Part shown: one piece after another, positions 37,595 to 46,804 of the stretch | Layout of the letters: the number at the start of each line of letters is the position of its first letter | Position numbering within the stretch: position 1 is the first letter of the stretch | NCBI RefSeq assembly: GCF_000820515.1 | Contig: NZ_JXDG01000005.1 | Span: 39,110 to 103,109 of the forward strand | From: Pseudomonas batumici | GTDB taxonomy: Bacteria; Pseudomonadota; Gammaproteobacteria; Pseudomonadales; Pseudomonadaceae | Length of the DNA: 64,000 nucleotides | Direction of reading: 5' to 3' | Notes under the pieces: model-generated | Databases searched by the model: none | Told to the model about the DNA's origin: nothing | Seen by the model: the letters and a program-made list of their open reading frames with translations, nothing else | Made by a program: the position numbers and the translations under genes

Positions 37595-38215
37595 ATGATG
37601 ACGGACACCACCAAGGCCGGCCCGACCCAAGTCGAGGTCATCCAACGGGAGAACTGCTTCAAGGGTTTCTACCGGCTCGATCGCCTGCACCTGCGCCACG
37701 AGCTGTTCGCCGGTGGCATGGGCAATCCGATCAACCGGGAAATTTTTGTCCGGCATGATGCGGTGTGTGTCCTGCCCTACGATGCCAGGCGCGATGAAGT
37801 GCTGCTGCTGGAGCAGTTCCGGGTTGGCGCCATGGGCAAGAGCGAGAACCCGTGGATGATCGAACTGGTCGCCGGTCTGATCGACAAGGATGAACAACCG
37901 GAAGAGGTTGCCCACCGCGAGGCACAGGAGGAAGCTGATCTGAATCTGACGGCCCTGTGGCCGATCTCCCGGTACTTTCCGTCGCCGGGTGGCAGTAACG
38001 AATTCGTGCATCTGTACCTGGGGCGTTGTGACACCGAGGGGGCTGGCGGCCTGTACGGGCTGGCGGAAGAAAATGAAGATATCCGTGCCACGGTCTGGGC
38101 TTTCGAAGATGCCCTGCAAGCCGTGCGCGATGGGCGAATTGCCAACGCGGCGTCGATCATTGCCTTGCAATGGCTGGCATTGAACCGTGCTGAAGTGAGG
38201 GGGTTATGGTCGTAA
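37595..38215 (+). CDS. nudF: ADP-ribose pyrophosphatase (Nudix)
   Basis: A 206-residue Nudix hydrolase that splits ADP-ribose into AMP and ribose-5-phosphate. The box GX5EX7REUXEEXGU is seen as GLIDKDE then REAQEEADL, with Asp in place of the last Gly. The upstream PWMIELVAG and downstream YFPSPGGSNE are typical of the ADPRase group. The ATG at 37595 has TGAGGATC just before it. A further ATG three codons upstream is possible. It is the first gene of the nudF-yqiB-cpdA-yqiA-parE run. Confidence 0.92.
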   Translation: MMTDTTKAGPTQVEVIQRENCFKGFYRLDRLHLRHELFAGGMGNPINREIFVRHDAVCVLPYDARRDEVLLLEQFRVGAMGKSENPWMIELVAGLIDKDEQPEEVAHREAQEEADLNLTALWPISRYFPSPGGSNEFVHLYLGRCDTEGAGGLYGLAEENEDIRATVWAFEDALQAVRDGRIANAASIIALQWLALNRAEVRGLWS

Positions 38216-38658
38216 GTCTGCTGCGCGAACGTTACCGGGTTGACCTGATAGGGCTGCAAGCCGCCTGCGAGGCCAACTATGCGCGCCTAATGCGGTTGCT
38301 GCCGCAGATGCGCGAGCAACAGCGTGCGCGCCGCATTGCCATGACCCAGGGCGACCAGATGCTCGGCGTGCTGGCGCTGGAGGTGTTGCAGGACAACCCC
38401 TACACCACCACCCTGCTGGTACGCCAGGAGCACAGCCTGCCGTGGTTGCCGGTGCCGCAGTTGCAGGTGCAGGTCTACCACGACGCGCGCATGGCCGAGG
38501 TGATCAGTGCCGAGCACGCCCGGCGCTTTCGCAGTATCTATCCGTATCCGAACACGGCCATGCACCAGCCGGACGAAAAAGCCCAGCTCAATGTGTTCCT
38601 GGGGGAGTGGTTGAGCCACTGTCTGGCCTGTGGCCATGAGTTCGAGGCGGTTCGCTAG
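38206..38658 (+). CDS. yqiB: DUF1249 family protein YqiB
   Basis: A 150-residue protein of the DUF1249 family. It shares the conserved start YRVDLIGLQAACEANYARLMRLLP and the C-terminal YPNTAMHQPDEKAQLNVFLGEWL. Its start overlaps the end of nudF by ten bases, so translation is coupled. In PAO1 and E. coli it is found between nudF and cpdA. The biochemical function is unknown. Confidence 0.88.
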   Translation: MVVSLLRERYRVDLIGLQAACEANYARLMRLLPQMREQQRARRIAMTQGDQMLGVLALEVLQDNPYTTTLLVRQEHSLPWLPVPQLQVQVYHDARMAEVISAEHARRFRSIYPYPNTAMHQPDEKAQLNVFLGEWLSHCLACGHEFEAVR

Positions 38659-38752
38659 GCCGATAAGGCGTTGTAGGCTCTCGCATTCAGTGGTAGAGGG
38701 CGTCCCTCATAACGGGTAAAGTAGGCGCCCTGAAACCTTGAGACATGATTAT

Positions 38753-39403
38753 ATGACGACCTGCGAAATCATTGATCTCGCTGCGATAAAGACGACCCCG
38801 GTGCAGCCATCCCCTTTCCCCTACAGTGTTGTGGGTGACGCGCTGTCAAGCGACTTCCTGTCAAGGGTTCAGCGGGATTTTCCAGCGATTGAAGATGCCG
38901 GCAGTTTTCCCTTGGCGACCGTCCGGTATGGCGGGGATTTCGCCAAGTTAATCGATGAGTTGAAAGGCGATGCATTTCGTCAGGTGATTGCCGAAAAATT
39001 CGCGATGGACCTGACGGACAAGCCGGTGATGATCACCGTGCGGGGTCAGTCTGATCATAAAGATGGGCGCATTCATACCGACAGCAAAAGCAAGTTGATT
39101 ACCGTGCTTTTGTATATGAATGAAGACTGGCAGCCTGACGGTGGCCGCTTGCGCCTGTTGAACAATGAACATGATCTGGACGATTACTTTGCCGAGATAC
39201 CGCCGGCGGCAGGGACGATGTTGCTGTTCAAGGTCACTGAAAATGGCTGGCATGGCCATAAGACATTTATTGGTACGCGCAAAGTGCTGCAGTTGAATTA
39301 TGTCATTGATGAAGCAGCCTTGAACAAGCATGCGGTGCGTCATAAATTTTCTGCGAAATTCAAAGCATGGCGCCGGCGTTTGCTGGGTAAAAAAACTTCA
39401 TGA
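38753..39403 (+). CDS. 2OG-Fe(II) dioxygenase family protein, cassette gene 1
   Basis: A 216-residue protein of the 2-oxoglutarate/Fe(II) oxygenase superfamily (prolyl-4-hydroxylase-like fold). The metal triad is seen as HTD (near residues 102-104) and the distal His in NGWHGHKTF (near 166-168). The basic residue that binds 2-oxoglutarate follows in GTRKVLQ. GTMLLFKV precedes the distal His as in this family. The ATG at 38753 is chosen. It overlaps the next gene by four bases (ATGA). Base composition is lower in GC than the flanks. The substrate is unknown, but pairing with a heptosyltransferase suggests a sugar or LPS core hydroxylation. Confidence 0.72.
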   Translation: MTTCEIIDLAAIKTTPVQPSPFPYSVVGDALSSDFLSRVQRDFPAIEDAGSFPLATVRYGGDFAKLIDELKGDAFRQVIAEKFAMDLTDKPVMITVRGQSDHKDGRIHTDSKSKLITVLLYMNEDWQPDGGRLRLLNNEHDLDDYFAEIPPAAGTMLLFKVTENGWHGHKTFIGTRKVLQLNYVIDEAALNKHAVRHKFSAKFKAWRRRLLGKKTS

Positions 39404-40443
39404 ATGTTCTGGTTGTCAAGCTCACCTCCATGGGCGATTTGATTCACGCGCTGCCTGCTATTACCGATGCGGTTAACGCTATTCCCGGCATCCAGTTCGA
39501 CTGGGTGGTGGATGAATCGTTCGCCGAAATTCCCAAGTTGCACCCGGCGGTGAATACGGTGATTACAACCGCTCATCGTCGCTGGAGACGCAATATATGG
39601 CAGAGCATTAAAAGTGGTGAGTTCTCTGCGCTGTGGAAAAAAGTTCGCGCGAAAAAATATGATGTCGTCATTGATGCGCAGAATAATTTAAAAAGCGCGG
39701 TGGTCATGAGTTTTACCCGTGGCTTGCGCTGTGGGATGGATCGGCACAGTGTCAGGGAAAAGTTTGCCCACCTGGTGTGCCACAAGACCTTCACCATCCC
39801 GCCTGAGCAGCACGCCGTGGCCAGGCAGCGTCAACTGTTTGCCAAGGCTTTGGGTTATGCCTTGCCCGACACCTCTCCTGATTTTGCTGTTCGGCAGCCC
39901 TTGCCGGCATTACCGATGACCTTGCCTGGGCCTTACCTGGTGTTCGTTCATAGCACCACCTGGGACACCAAGCATTGGCCGGAGCGCTATTGGCAGCAAT
40001 TGATTCAACTGGCAGTACAGGCCGGTTATCACGTGGTCTTGCCGTGGGGGAATGCCAATGAGCAAGCGCGCGCGCAGCGGCTTGCCGAAGCTTCGCCTCA
40101 GGCAACCGTATTGCCGCGTTTATCGATCACCCAGCAAGCCACGATGATTTCACAATCGGCGGGCGCTATTTGTGTCGATACCGGGCTTGGGCATTTGACG
40201 GCGGCTCTCGATAAGCCGGCTATTCATCTTTATGGGCCAACGGATCCTGCCTTGATTGGTGCGACCGGATTGCACCAGCGGCATTTGTTCGCTGAAAGCG
40301 AGTGCGTACCTTGCTACCAGCAACAGTGCAAGTTCGGAGCGGAATCTGCCTGTTTCGTGAAAAGTATGCGACCCGAAACCGTATGGGCGCAATTTGTTGC
40401 GCAGCTTGAAGCCTCCTCGAGTCGAGCGATCCTGCACTCTTGA
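39400..40443 (+). CDS. Second WaaC-like heptosyltransferase, cassette gene 2
   Basis: A 347-residue GT9 enzyme closely similar to the WaaC encoded at 12250-13305. Both share DWVV, FAE, HPAV, RRWR, NIWQ, IKSGE, TTWDTKHWPE and VDTGLGHL, so the donor and acceptor residues appear kept. This is a paralogue, not a duplicate at the DNA level. The first third is AT-rich: I count 25 G/C in 39601-39660 against 36 in 12481-12540 of waaC. It sits in a nudF-parE locus far from the core cluster. It may add a heptose-like sugar to a second site or replace the housekeeping enzyme. Confidence 0.85.
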   Translation: MNVLVVKLTSMGDLIHALPAITDAVNAIPGIQFDWVVDESFAEIPKLHPAVNTVITTAHRRWRRNIWQSIKSGEFSALWKKVRAKKYDVVIDAQNNLKSAVVMSFTRGLRCGMDRHSVREKFAHLVCHKTFTIPPEQHAVARQRQLFAKALGYALPDTSPDFAVRQPLPALPMTLPGPYLVFVHSTTWDTKHWPERYWQQLIQLAVQAGYHVVLPWGNANEQARAQRLAEASPQATVLPRLSITQQATMISQSAGAICVDTGLGHLTAALDKPAIHLYGPTDPALIGATGLHQRHLFAESECVPCYQQQCKFGAESACFVKSMRPETVWAQFVAQLEASSSRAILHS

Positions 40444-40731
40444 AGTCTTGCCGCCTTGTCGTCTGCGCAAAAGCGGGGGTGACGAGGTCGCGGGTTTCAA
40501 TTCGCCCGGCAGCACGTTGGGCTCATGATCGGTGGACCACTGGTTGCTCGGAGTGGGCGAGCACACCGATTGCGCCGGCTCGCGGCGATTTCCAGGTTGT
40601 ATCCGGCTAAATGTGAAGTGTGTCCGTTTCGGCTATTTCCTCTTTGCCGATTCCCTGACCATAATTGCCTCCTGTGCGACTATTAACCGAACAGTCCAAA
40701 ACGACTACTCAGTATTTTGCAGGAGAGCCTC
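40444..40731 (+). other. Spacer between the cassette and cpdA
   Basis: 288 bases without a credible gene on either strand. It holds a CRP/Vfr-like half-site (40609-40630) and probably the cpdA promoter. I found no repeat or remnant of a mobile element that would explain how the cassette arrived. Confidence 0.45.
40609..40630 (+). promoter_or_regulatory. Possible Vfr/CRP-type site upstream of cpdA
   Basis: AAATGTGA (40609-40616) matches the left half of the CRP/Vfr consensus exactly. The right half (TCCGTTT at 40624-40629) is poor. It lies 102-123 bases before the cpdA start. In P. aeruginosa Vfr activates cpdA as feedback on cAMP, so a site here is expected. This one is weak by sequence. Confidence 0.35.
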
Positions 40732-41550
40732 TTGCCGAGCGTATCCACTCAGCCCACCCCTGCGGACGCGGTGCTGCTGGTGCAACTGTCCGACAGCCAC
40801 CTGTTTGCCGAGGCAGACGGCACGCTGCTGGGCATGAATACCCGGGACAGCCTGCAACGGGTCATCGATTGCGTGCTGGCGGAGCAACCCCGGGTCGACC
40901 TGCTGCTGGCCACGGGCGACCTGTCCCAGGACGGGACGGTGGCGTCCTATCGGCAGTTCCGCGAGATGAGCGCAGCAATCAGCGCGCCGGCGCGCTGGCT
41001 CCCGGGCAATCACGACGAGTGGCGGGAAATGGCCGAGGCCGCTCGCCACAGCGACCTGCTCGACCCGGTGGTGGATATCGGCAACTGGCGCATCACCCTG
41101 CTGGATTCCGCCGTGCCGGGTTCGGTACCGGGCTATCTGCAGGACGAGCAGCTGCAGTTGCTGGCGCAATCGCTGAGCGAAGCGCCGCAGCGGCATCACC
41201 TGGTGTGTTTCCATCATCATCCGATTTCCATCGACTGTCCCTGGATGGAGCCCATCGGCTTGCGCAATCCAGAGGCGCTGTTCGCCGTGCTGGACCGCTT
41301 CCCCCAGGTTCGGGCACTGCTCTGGGGGCATATCCACCAGGAACTGGACCGCGAGCGCAACGGCGTGCGTCTGCTGGCATCGCCCTCTACCTGCGTGCAG
41401 TTCGCGCCGGGCAGCGAGGACTTCAAGGTCGACGACAAGGCACCGGGCTATCGCTGGCTGCGCCTGTATCCGGACGGACGGTTGGAGACCGCGGTTTCCC
41501 GGGTCCAGGGCTTCGATTTCGAGGTCGATTACGGCGGCACGGGCTACTGA
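40732..41550 (+). CDS. cpdA: 3',5'-cyclic-AMP phosphodiesterase CpdA
   Basis: A 272-residue metallophosphoesterase that hydrolyses cAMP. The five metal-binding motifs are seen in order: LSDSH, TGDLSQDG, GNHDE, CFHHHP and GHIHQE. The TTG at 40732 is chosen because CAGGAG lies 7 bases before it. An in-frame TTG at 40717 would put that ribosome site inside the gene. It keeps cAMP low and so limits the Vfr/CRP regulon. Next is yqiA. Confidence 0.92.
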   Translation: MPSVSTQPTPADAVLLVQLSDSHLFAEADGTLLGMNTRDSLQRVIDCVLAEQPRVDLLLATGDLSQDGTVASYRQFREMSAAISAPARWLPGNHDEWREMAEAARHSDLLDPVVDIGNWRITLLDSAVPGSVPGYLQDEQLQLLAQSLSEAPQRHHLVCFHHHPISIDCPWMEPIGLRNPEALFAVLDRFPQVRALLWGHIHQELDRERNGVRLLASPSTCVQFAPGSEDFKVDDKAPGYRWLRLYPDGRLETAVSRVQGFDFEVDYGGTGY

Positions 41551-41678
41551 CCACTTCTGCTTAACAAGTAGGAAACGTCTCAGGGCGAGTCAGGGCGCCG
41601 GAGTCAGGCTAAACTGCGCGTCTTTGTCTGCGCGGTGCCTGGCTTTTTTGCGAGAGCCTGCCAATGGAGAGCGATCAC

Positions 41679-42287
41679 ATGTCCGCTTCGATCCTGTATA
41701 TCCACGGTTTCAACAGCTCGCCGCTGTCGCACAAGGCCAGCCAGTTGATCGCCCTGATGGAGCGTCTGGGCCTGGCGGCGCAGTTGCGGGTGCCGGCCTT
41801 GCATCATCATCCGCGCCAGGCGATGGTCCAGCTGGAAGCCGCGATTGCCGAACTCGGTCGTCCGCTGCTGGTCGGCAGCTCGCTCGGCGGCTACTATGCG
41901 ACGTGCCTGGCCGAGCGCCATGGCCTGAAGGCGTTGCTGGTCAACCCGGCGGTTGCGCCGCACCGGATGTTCGATGGCCACCTGGGGCCCCAGCAGAACT
42001 TCTACAGCGGTGAAACCTGGGAGCTGACCCACGATCACGTGACGGCCCTGGCCGAACTGGAAGTCCCGGCCCCCCAGGACCCGCAACGTTTCCAGGTCTG
42101 GCTGCAGACCGCCGACGAAACCCTGGATTATCGTGCCGCCCAGCAGTATTACCGGGCCTGTGCCTTGCGTATCCAGGCCGGCGGCGATCATAGTTTCCAG
42201 GGCTTTGCCGAACAATTGCCGGCCTTGCTCAGCTTTGCCGGCATCGGTGCCGATACATACCAGGCGATCGATTTCTCGCGGCTCTGA
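41679..42287 (+). CDS. yqiA: YqiA-type esterase
   Basis: A 202-residue alpha/beta hydrolase. ILYIHGFNSSP forms the oxyanion region. The nucleophile is Ser in GSSLGGYYA, and the C-terminal GGDHSF holds the catalytic His. This matches YqiA, an esterase found next to parE in E. coli and pseudomonads. The ATG at 41679 gives MSASILYIHG. A further in-frame ATG five codons upstream is possible. Confidence 0.88.
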   Translation: MSASILYIHGFNSSPLSHKASQLIALMERLGLAAQLRVPALHHHPRQAMVQLEAAIAELGRPLLVGSSLGGYYATCLAERHGLKALLVNPAVAPHRMFDGHLGPQQNFYSGETWELTHDHVTALAELEVPAPQDPQRFQVWLQTADETLDYRAAQQYYRACALRIQAGGDHSFQGFAEQLPALLSFAGIGADTYQAIDFSRL

Positions 42288-42349
42288 TGCCTGGCGGCAC
42301 GGTGCCTTGAGAATGACCCCTATTCATAGACGACTGACGACGAGACCCC

Positions 42350-44254
42350 ATGGCCACTCCCAGCGCTAGCTCTTATAACGCAGACGCCATCGAAGTCCTC
42401 TCGGGCCTCGACCCGGTGCGCAAACGCCCGGGCATGTACACCGACACCAGTCGGCCGAACCACCTTGCCCAGGAAGTCATCGACAACAGCGTCGACGAAG
42501 CCTTGGCCGGGCACGCGAAATCGGTGCAGGTCATCCTGCACGCCGACCATTCCCTGGAAGTGTCCGACGACGGTCGCGGCATGCCGGTGGACATTCACCC
42601 GGAAGAGGGCGTGTCGGGCGTCGAGCTGATCCTCACCAAGCTGCATGCCGGCGGCAAGTTCTCCAACAAGAACTACCAGTTCTCCGGTGGCTTGCACGGC
42701 GTGGGGATTTCCGTGGTCAACGCCTTGTCGACCCAGGTGCGGGTCAAGGTCAAGCGCGACGGCAACGAATACCAGATGACCTTCGCCGATGGCTACAAGG
42801 CCACCGAGCTGGAAGTGGTCGGCACCGTCGGCAAGCGCAACACCGGCACCAGCGTGTACTTTGCGCCGGACCCCAAGTATTTCGATTCGCCGAAGTTCTC
42901 CGTCAGCCGCCTCAAGCATGTGCTCAAGGCCAAGGCGGTGCTGTGCCCGGGGCTGTTGGTCAGTTTCGAGGACAAGGCCACCGGCGAGAAGGTCGAGTGG
43001 CATTACGAAGACGGCCTGCGCTCCTACCTGGTGGATGCGGTCAGCGAGTTCGAGCGCCTGCCGGACGAGCCGTTCTGCGGCAGCCTCGCCGGTAACAAGG
43101 AAGCGGTGGACTGGGCCTTGCTGTGGCTGCCGGAAGGCGGCGACAGCGTCCAGGAAAGCTACGTCAACCTGATCCCCACGGCCCAGGGCGGTACCCACGT
43201 CAATGGTTTGCGCCAGGGCCTGCTCGATGCCATGCGCGAGTTCTGCGAATTCCGCAGCCTGCTGCCGCGTGGCGTGAAGCTGGCGCCGGAAGATGTCTGG
43301 GAGCGGATTGCCTTTGTCCTGTCGATGAAGATGCAGGAGCCGCAGTTCTCCGGCCAGACCAAGGAGCGCCTGTCCTCCCGTGAAGCCGCCGCGTTCGTTT
43401 CCGGCGTGGTCAAGGACGCCTTCAGCCTCTGGCTCAACGCCAACCCCGAGCTGGGCATGCAACTGGCGGAGCTGGCGATCAGCAACGCCGGCCGGCGCCT
43501 GAAGGCCAGCAAGAAGGTCGAGCGCAAGCGCATTACCCAAGGGCCGGCGCTGCCGGGCAAGCTGGCCGACTGCGCCGGGCAGGACCCGATGCGTGCCGAG
43601 CTGTTCCTGGTGGAGGGCGATTCCGCCGGCGGTTCGGCCAAGCAGGCGCGGGACAAGGAGTTCCAGGCGATCCTGCCGCTGCGCGGAAAGATCCTCAACA
43701 CCTGGGAAGTCGACGGCGGCGAAGTGCTCGCCAGCCAGGAAGTGCACAACATCGCCGTGGCCATCGGTGTCGACCCGGGCGCGGCGGACATGAGTCAGCT
43801 GCGCTACGGCAAGATCTGCATCCTCGCCGACGCCGACTCCGACGGCCTGCACATCGCGACCCTGCTCTGCGCGCTGTTCGTCCAGCATTTCCGTCCGTTG
43901 GTGGATGCCGGTCACGTCTACGTGGCGATGCCGCCGCTGTATCGGATCGACCTGGGCAAGGAGATCTTCTACGCCCTGGACGAAGCCGAGCGCGATGGCA
44001 TTCTCGATCGCCTGGTGGCCGAAAAGAAACGCGGCAAGCCGCAGGTCACCCGATTCAAGGGCCTGGGTGAAATGAACCCGCCGCAACTGCGCGAAACCAC
44101 CATGGACCCCAACACCCGGCGCCTGGTGCAGTTGACCCTGGACGATTTCGAGGCCACCGCGGAAATCATGGACATGCTGCTGGCGAAGAAACGTGCAGGC
44201 GATCGCAAGACCTGGCTGGAATCCAAGGGCGACCTGGCCGAGGTCCTGGCCTGA
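42350..44254 (+). CDS. parE: DNA topoisomerase IV subunit B
   Basis: A 634-residue GHKL ATPase subunit that powers decatenation of daughter chromosomes. Seen are the ATP-binding VIDNSVDEALAG, DDGRGMPV and the glycine-rich LHGVGISVVNALS, then the TOPRIM region LVEGDSAGGSAKQARD and ADADSDGLHI. The C-terminal FKGLGEMNP is typical. No truncation is seen. Confidence 0.97.
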   Translation: MATPSASSYNADAIEVLSGLDPVRKRPGMYTDTSRPNHLAQEVIDNSVDEALAGHAKSVQVILHADHSLEVSDDGRGMPVDIHPEEGVSGVELILTKLHAGGKFSNKNYQFSGGLHGVGISVVNALSTQVRVKVKRDGNEYQMTFADGYKATELEVVGTVGKRNTGTSVYFAPDPKYFDSPKFSVSRLKHVLKAKAVLCPGLLVSFEDKATGEKVEWHYEDGLRSYLVDAVSEFERLPDEPFCGSLAGNKEAVDWALLWLPEGGDSVQESYVNLIPTAQGGTHVNGLRQGLLDAMREFCEFRSLLPRGVKLAPEDVWERIAFVLSMKMQEPQFSGQTKERLSSREAAAFVSGVVKDAFSLWLNANPELGMQLAELAISNAGRRLKASKKVERKRITQGPALPGKLADCAGQDPMRAELFLVEGDSAGGSAKQARDKEFQAILPLRGKILNTWEVDGGEVLASQEVHNIAVAIGVDPGAADMSQLRYGKICILADADSDGLHIATLLCALFVQHFRPLVDAGHVYVAMPPLYRIDLGKEIFYALDEAERDGILDRLVAEKKRGKPQVTRFKGLGEMNPPQLRETTMDPNTRRLVQLTLDDFEATAEIMDMLLAKKRAGDRKTWLESKGDLAEVLA

Positions 44255-44361
44255 TGCGCAACGGCCCCGGCGGCGAAGCTCCGCTGTCGGGCCCGTGCCT
44301 GTTGAACACCCCCGAATTCACCAGCGCGGCGCTACCAGCGCCGCGCCAGACTACGAACTGA
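44254..44361 (+). CDS. Short open frame between parE and parC, possibly a relic
   Basis: The ATG at 44254 overlaps the parE stop (ATGA-type coupling) and opens 35 codons, Pro- and Gly-rich with no recognisable family. In other pseudomonads two genes (a phytase-like esterase and an aspartic protease) lie between parE and parC. Their absence and this coupled stub could mark a deletion. Inside it, 44324-44333 and 44337-44346 form a 10-bp perfect hairpin. It may be non-coding. Confidence 0.25.
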   Translation: MRNGPGGEAPLSGPCLLNTPEFTSAALPAPRQTTN

Positions 44362-44371
44362 TGAGGCCCGC

Positions 44372-46630
44372 ATGAGCGACTCCCTTGATCTCAGCCTGGA
44401 TGGCGTAGAACGCCGGTCATTGGCTGACTTCACCGAACAGGCCTACCTCAACTACTCCATGTACGTGATCATGGACCGTGCGCTGCCGCATATCGGCGAC
44501 GGCCTGAAGCCGGTACAGCGGCGTATCGTCTACGCCATGAGTGAGCTGGGGCTGGATGCCGACGCCAAGCACAAGAAGTCCGCGCGCACCGTCGGCGACG
44601 TGCTCGGCAAGTTCCACCCCCACGGCGACTCCGCCTGCTACGAAGCCATGGTGCTGATGGCCCAGCCGTTCAGCTACCGCTACACCCTGGTGGACGGCCA
44701 GGGCAACTGGGGCGCACCGGACGATCCCAAGTCCTTCGCGGCCATGCGCTACACCGAATCGCGGCTGTCGCGGTATTCCGAAGTGCTGCTCGCCGAACTG
44801 GGCCAGGGCACGGCGGACTGGGTGCCGAACTTCGACGGCACCCTCGACGAGCCGGCGGTATTGCCGGCGCGCCTGCCGAATATCCTGCTCAACGGCACCA
44901 CCGGTATCGCCGTGGGCATGGCCACCGACGTGCCGCCGCACAACCTGCGGGAAGTCGCCAATGCCTGCGTGCATCTGCTCGATGAGCCCAAGGCCAGCGT
45001 CGAGGAACTGTGCAAGTTCGTCCCGGGGCCGGACTACCCGACCGAAGCGGAAATCATCACGCCGCAAGCCGACCTGCTGAAAATCTACGAAACCGGCCGT
45101 GGCTCGGTGCGCATGCGCGCGGTCTATCGCATCGAGGACGGCGATATCGTCGTCCATGCGCTGCCGCACCAGGTCTCCGGCGCCAAGGTGCTGGAGCAGA
45201 TCGCCGCGCAGATGCAGGCCAAGAAACTGCCGATGGTCGCCGACCTGCGGGATGAATCCGACCACGAGCACCCGTGCCGTATCGTGATCATCCCGCGTTC
45301 CAACCGGATCGACCTCGACGAACTGATGCAGCATCTGTTCGCCACCACCGACCTTGAGTCCAGCTACCGGGTCAACATCAACATCATCGGCCTGGACGGC
45401 AAGCCGCAGTTGAAAAACCTGCGGACCTTGCTGGTGGAGTGGCTGGAGTTCCGCGTCAACACCGTGCGCCGCCGCCTGAAATTCCGCCTGGACAAGGTCG
45501 AGAAGCGCCTGCATCTGTTGGACGGTTTGCTGATCGCCTACCTCAACCTGGATGAAGTGATCCATATCATCCGCACCGAGGAGCACCCGCGGGCCAAGCT
45601 GATCGAGCGTTTTGCCCTCAGCGAGATCCAGGCCGACTACATCCTCGACACCCGCCTGCGGCAGTTGGCGCGTCTGGAAGAGATGAAGTTGCGCGCCGAG
45701 CAGGATGAACTGCTCAAGGAGCAGGCCAAGCTGCAGGCGCTGCTGGCCAGCGAAGCCAAGCTGAAGAAGTTGGTGCGCACGGAGCTGCTCGCCGATGCAC
45801 AGACCTATGGCGACGACCGTCGTTCGCCGATCGTTTCCCGCGCCGAAGCCAAGGCCTTGTCGGAAAACGAGCTGATGCCGACCGAACCGGTAACGGTCGT
45901 TCTGTCGGAAAAAGGTTGGGTTCGTTGCGCCAAGGGCCATGATATTGATGCCACTGGGCTGTCCTACAAGGCCGGTGATGGCTTCAAGACCTCGGCCGCG
46001 GGGCGCTCCAATCAGTTCGCGGTGTTTATCGACTCCACCGGGCGCAGCTATTCGGTGGCGGCGCACACCTTGCCTTCGGCCCGTGGCCAGGGCGAGCCGC
46101 TGACCGGTCGCCTGACCCCGCCGCCGGGGGCGAACTTCGAATGCGTGCTGCTGCCGGAAGACGAGGCCTTGTATGTCATCGCGTCCGACGCCGGTTATGG
46201 TTTCGTGGTCAAGGGTGAAGACCTGCAGGCCAAGAACAAGGCCGGCAAGACGCTGCTGAGCCTGCCTAACGGCTCCCGGGTGATGGCACCCCGGCCGGTG
46301 ACCGACCGTGAGCTGAACTGGCTGGCGGCGGTGACCACCGAAGGCCGGCTGCTGATCTTCAAGGTCAGCGACCTGCCGCAACTGGGCAAGGGCAAGGGCA
46401 ACAAGATCATCGGGATTCCCGGTGAGCGGGTGGCCAGCCGTGAGGAGTACGTCACCGACCTGGCGGTGATTCCGGAAGGCGCGACCCTGGTGCTGCAAGC
46501 GGGCAAGCGCACCTTGTCGCTCAAGGCCGACGACCTGGAGCACTACAAGGGTGAGCGCGGCCGGCGTGGCAACAAGCTGCCGCGGGGCTTCCAGCGGGTT
46601 GATGCCTTGTTGGTAGAAGGTCTCAGTTAA
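44372..46630 (+). CDS. parC: DNA topoisomerase IV subunit A
   Basis: A 752-residue breakage-reunion subunit. The active tyrosine is Tyr127 in [11 protein letters not shown]. The quinolone-target residues are the sensitive type: Ser87 in [12 protein letters not shown] and Glu91. The C-terminal beta-propeller repeats are present. It lies 117 bases after parE and works with it in chromosome separation. Confidence 0.97.
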   Translation: MSDSLDLSLDGVERRSLADFTEQAYLNYSMYVIMDRALPHIGDGLKPVQRRIVYAMSELGLDADAKHKKSARTVGDVLGKFHPHGDSACYEAMVLMAQPFSYRYTLVDGQGNWGAPDDPKSFAAMRYTESRLSRYSEVLLAELGQGTADWVPNFDGTLDEPAVLPARLPNILLNGTTGIAVGMATDVPPHNLREVANACVHLLDEPKASVEELCKFVPGPDYPTEAEIITPQADLLKIYETGRGSVRMRAVYRIEDGDIVVHALPHQVSGAKVLEQIAAQMQAKKLPMVADLRDESDHEHPCRIVIIPRSNRIDLDELMQHLFATTDLESSYRVNINIIGLDGKPQLKNLRTLLVEWLEFRVNTVRRRLKFRLDKVEKRLHLLDGLLIAYLNLDEVIHIIRTEEHPRAKLIERFALSEIQADYILDTRLRQLARLEEMKLRAEQDELLKEQAKLQALLASEAKLKKLVRTELLADAQTYGDDRRSPIVSRAEAKALSENELMPTEPVTVVLSEKGWVRCAKGHDIDATGLSYKAGDGFKTSAAGRSNQFAVFIDSTGRSYSVAAHTLPSARGQGEPLTGRLTPPPGANFECVLLPEDEALYVIASDAGYGFVVKGEDLQAKNKAGKTLLSLPNGSRVMAPRPVTDRELNWLAAVTTEGRLLIFKVSDLPQLGKGKGNKIIGIPGERVASREEYVTDLAVIPEGATLVLQAGKRTLSLKADDLEHYKGERGRRGNKLPRGFQRVDALLVEGLS

Positions 46631-46804
46631 GGCGGTTTAGCGTGTTCGTTCAGCGTTTTAGCAGGAAGATCGCTAGCGCGCACTGGAGTCACGGCGCATA
46701 TTCACGGATGATATGCGCCTCTTGCGGCAGCCGCCCGGCGGCGTGCCCAAACGAATTTTTGGATCAGACTGTGGCAGGGCCTTCATGGCGGCCACTTGGA
46801 TGGG

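Noticed and set aside
44417..46543. 708-codon minus-strand open frame opposite parC
   Set aside because: Shadow of ParC, with no motif and no ribosome site.
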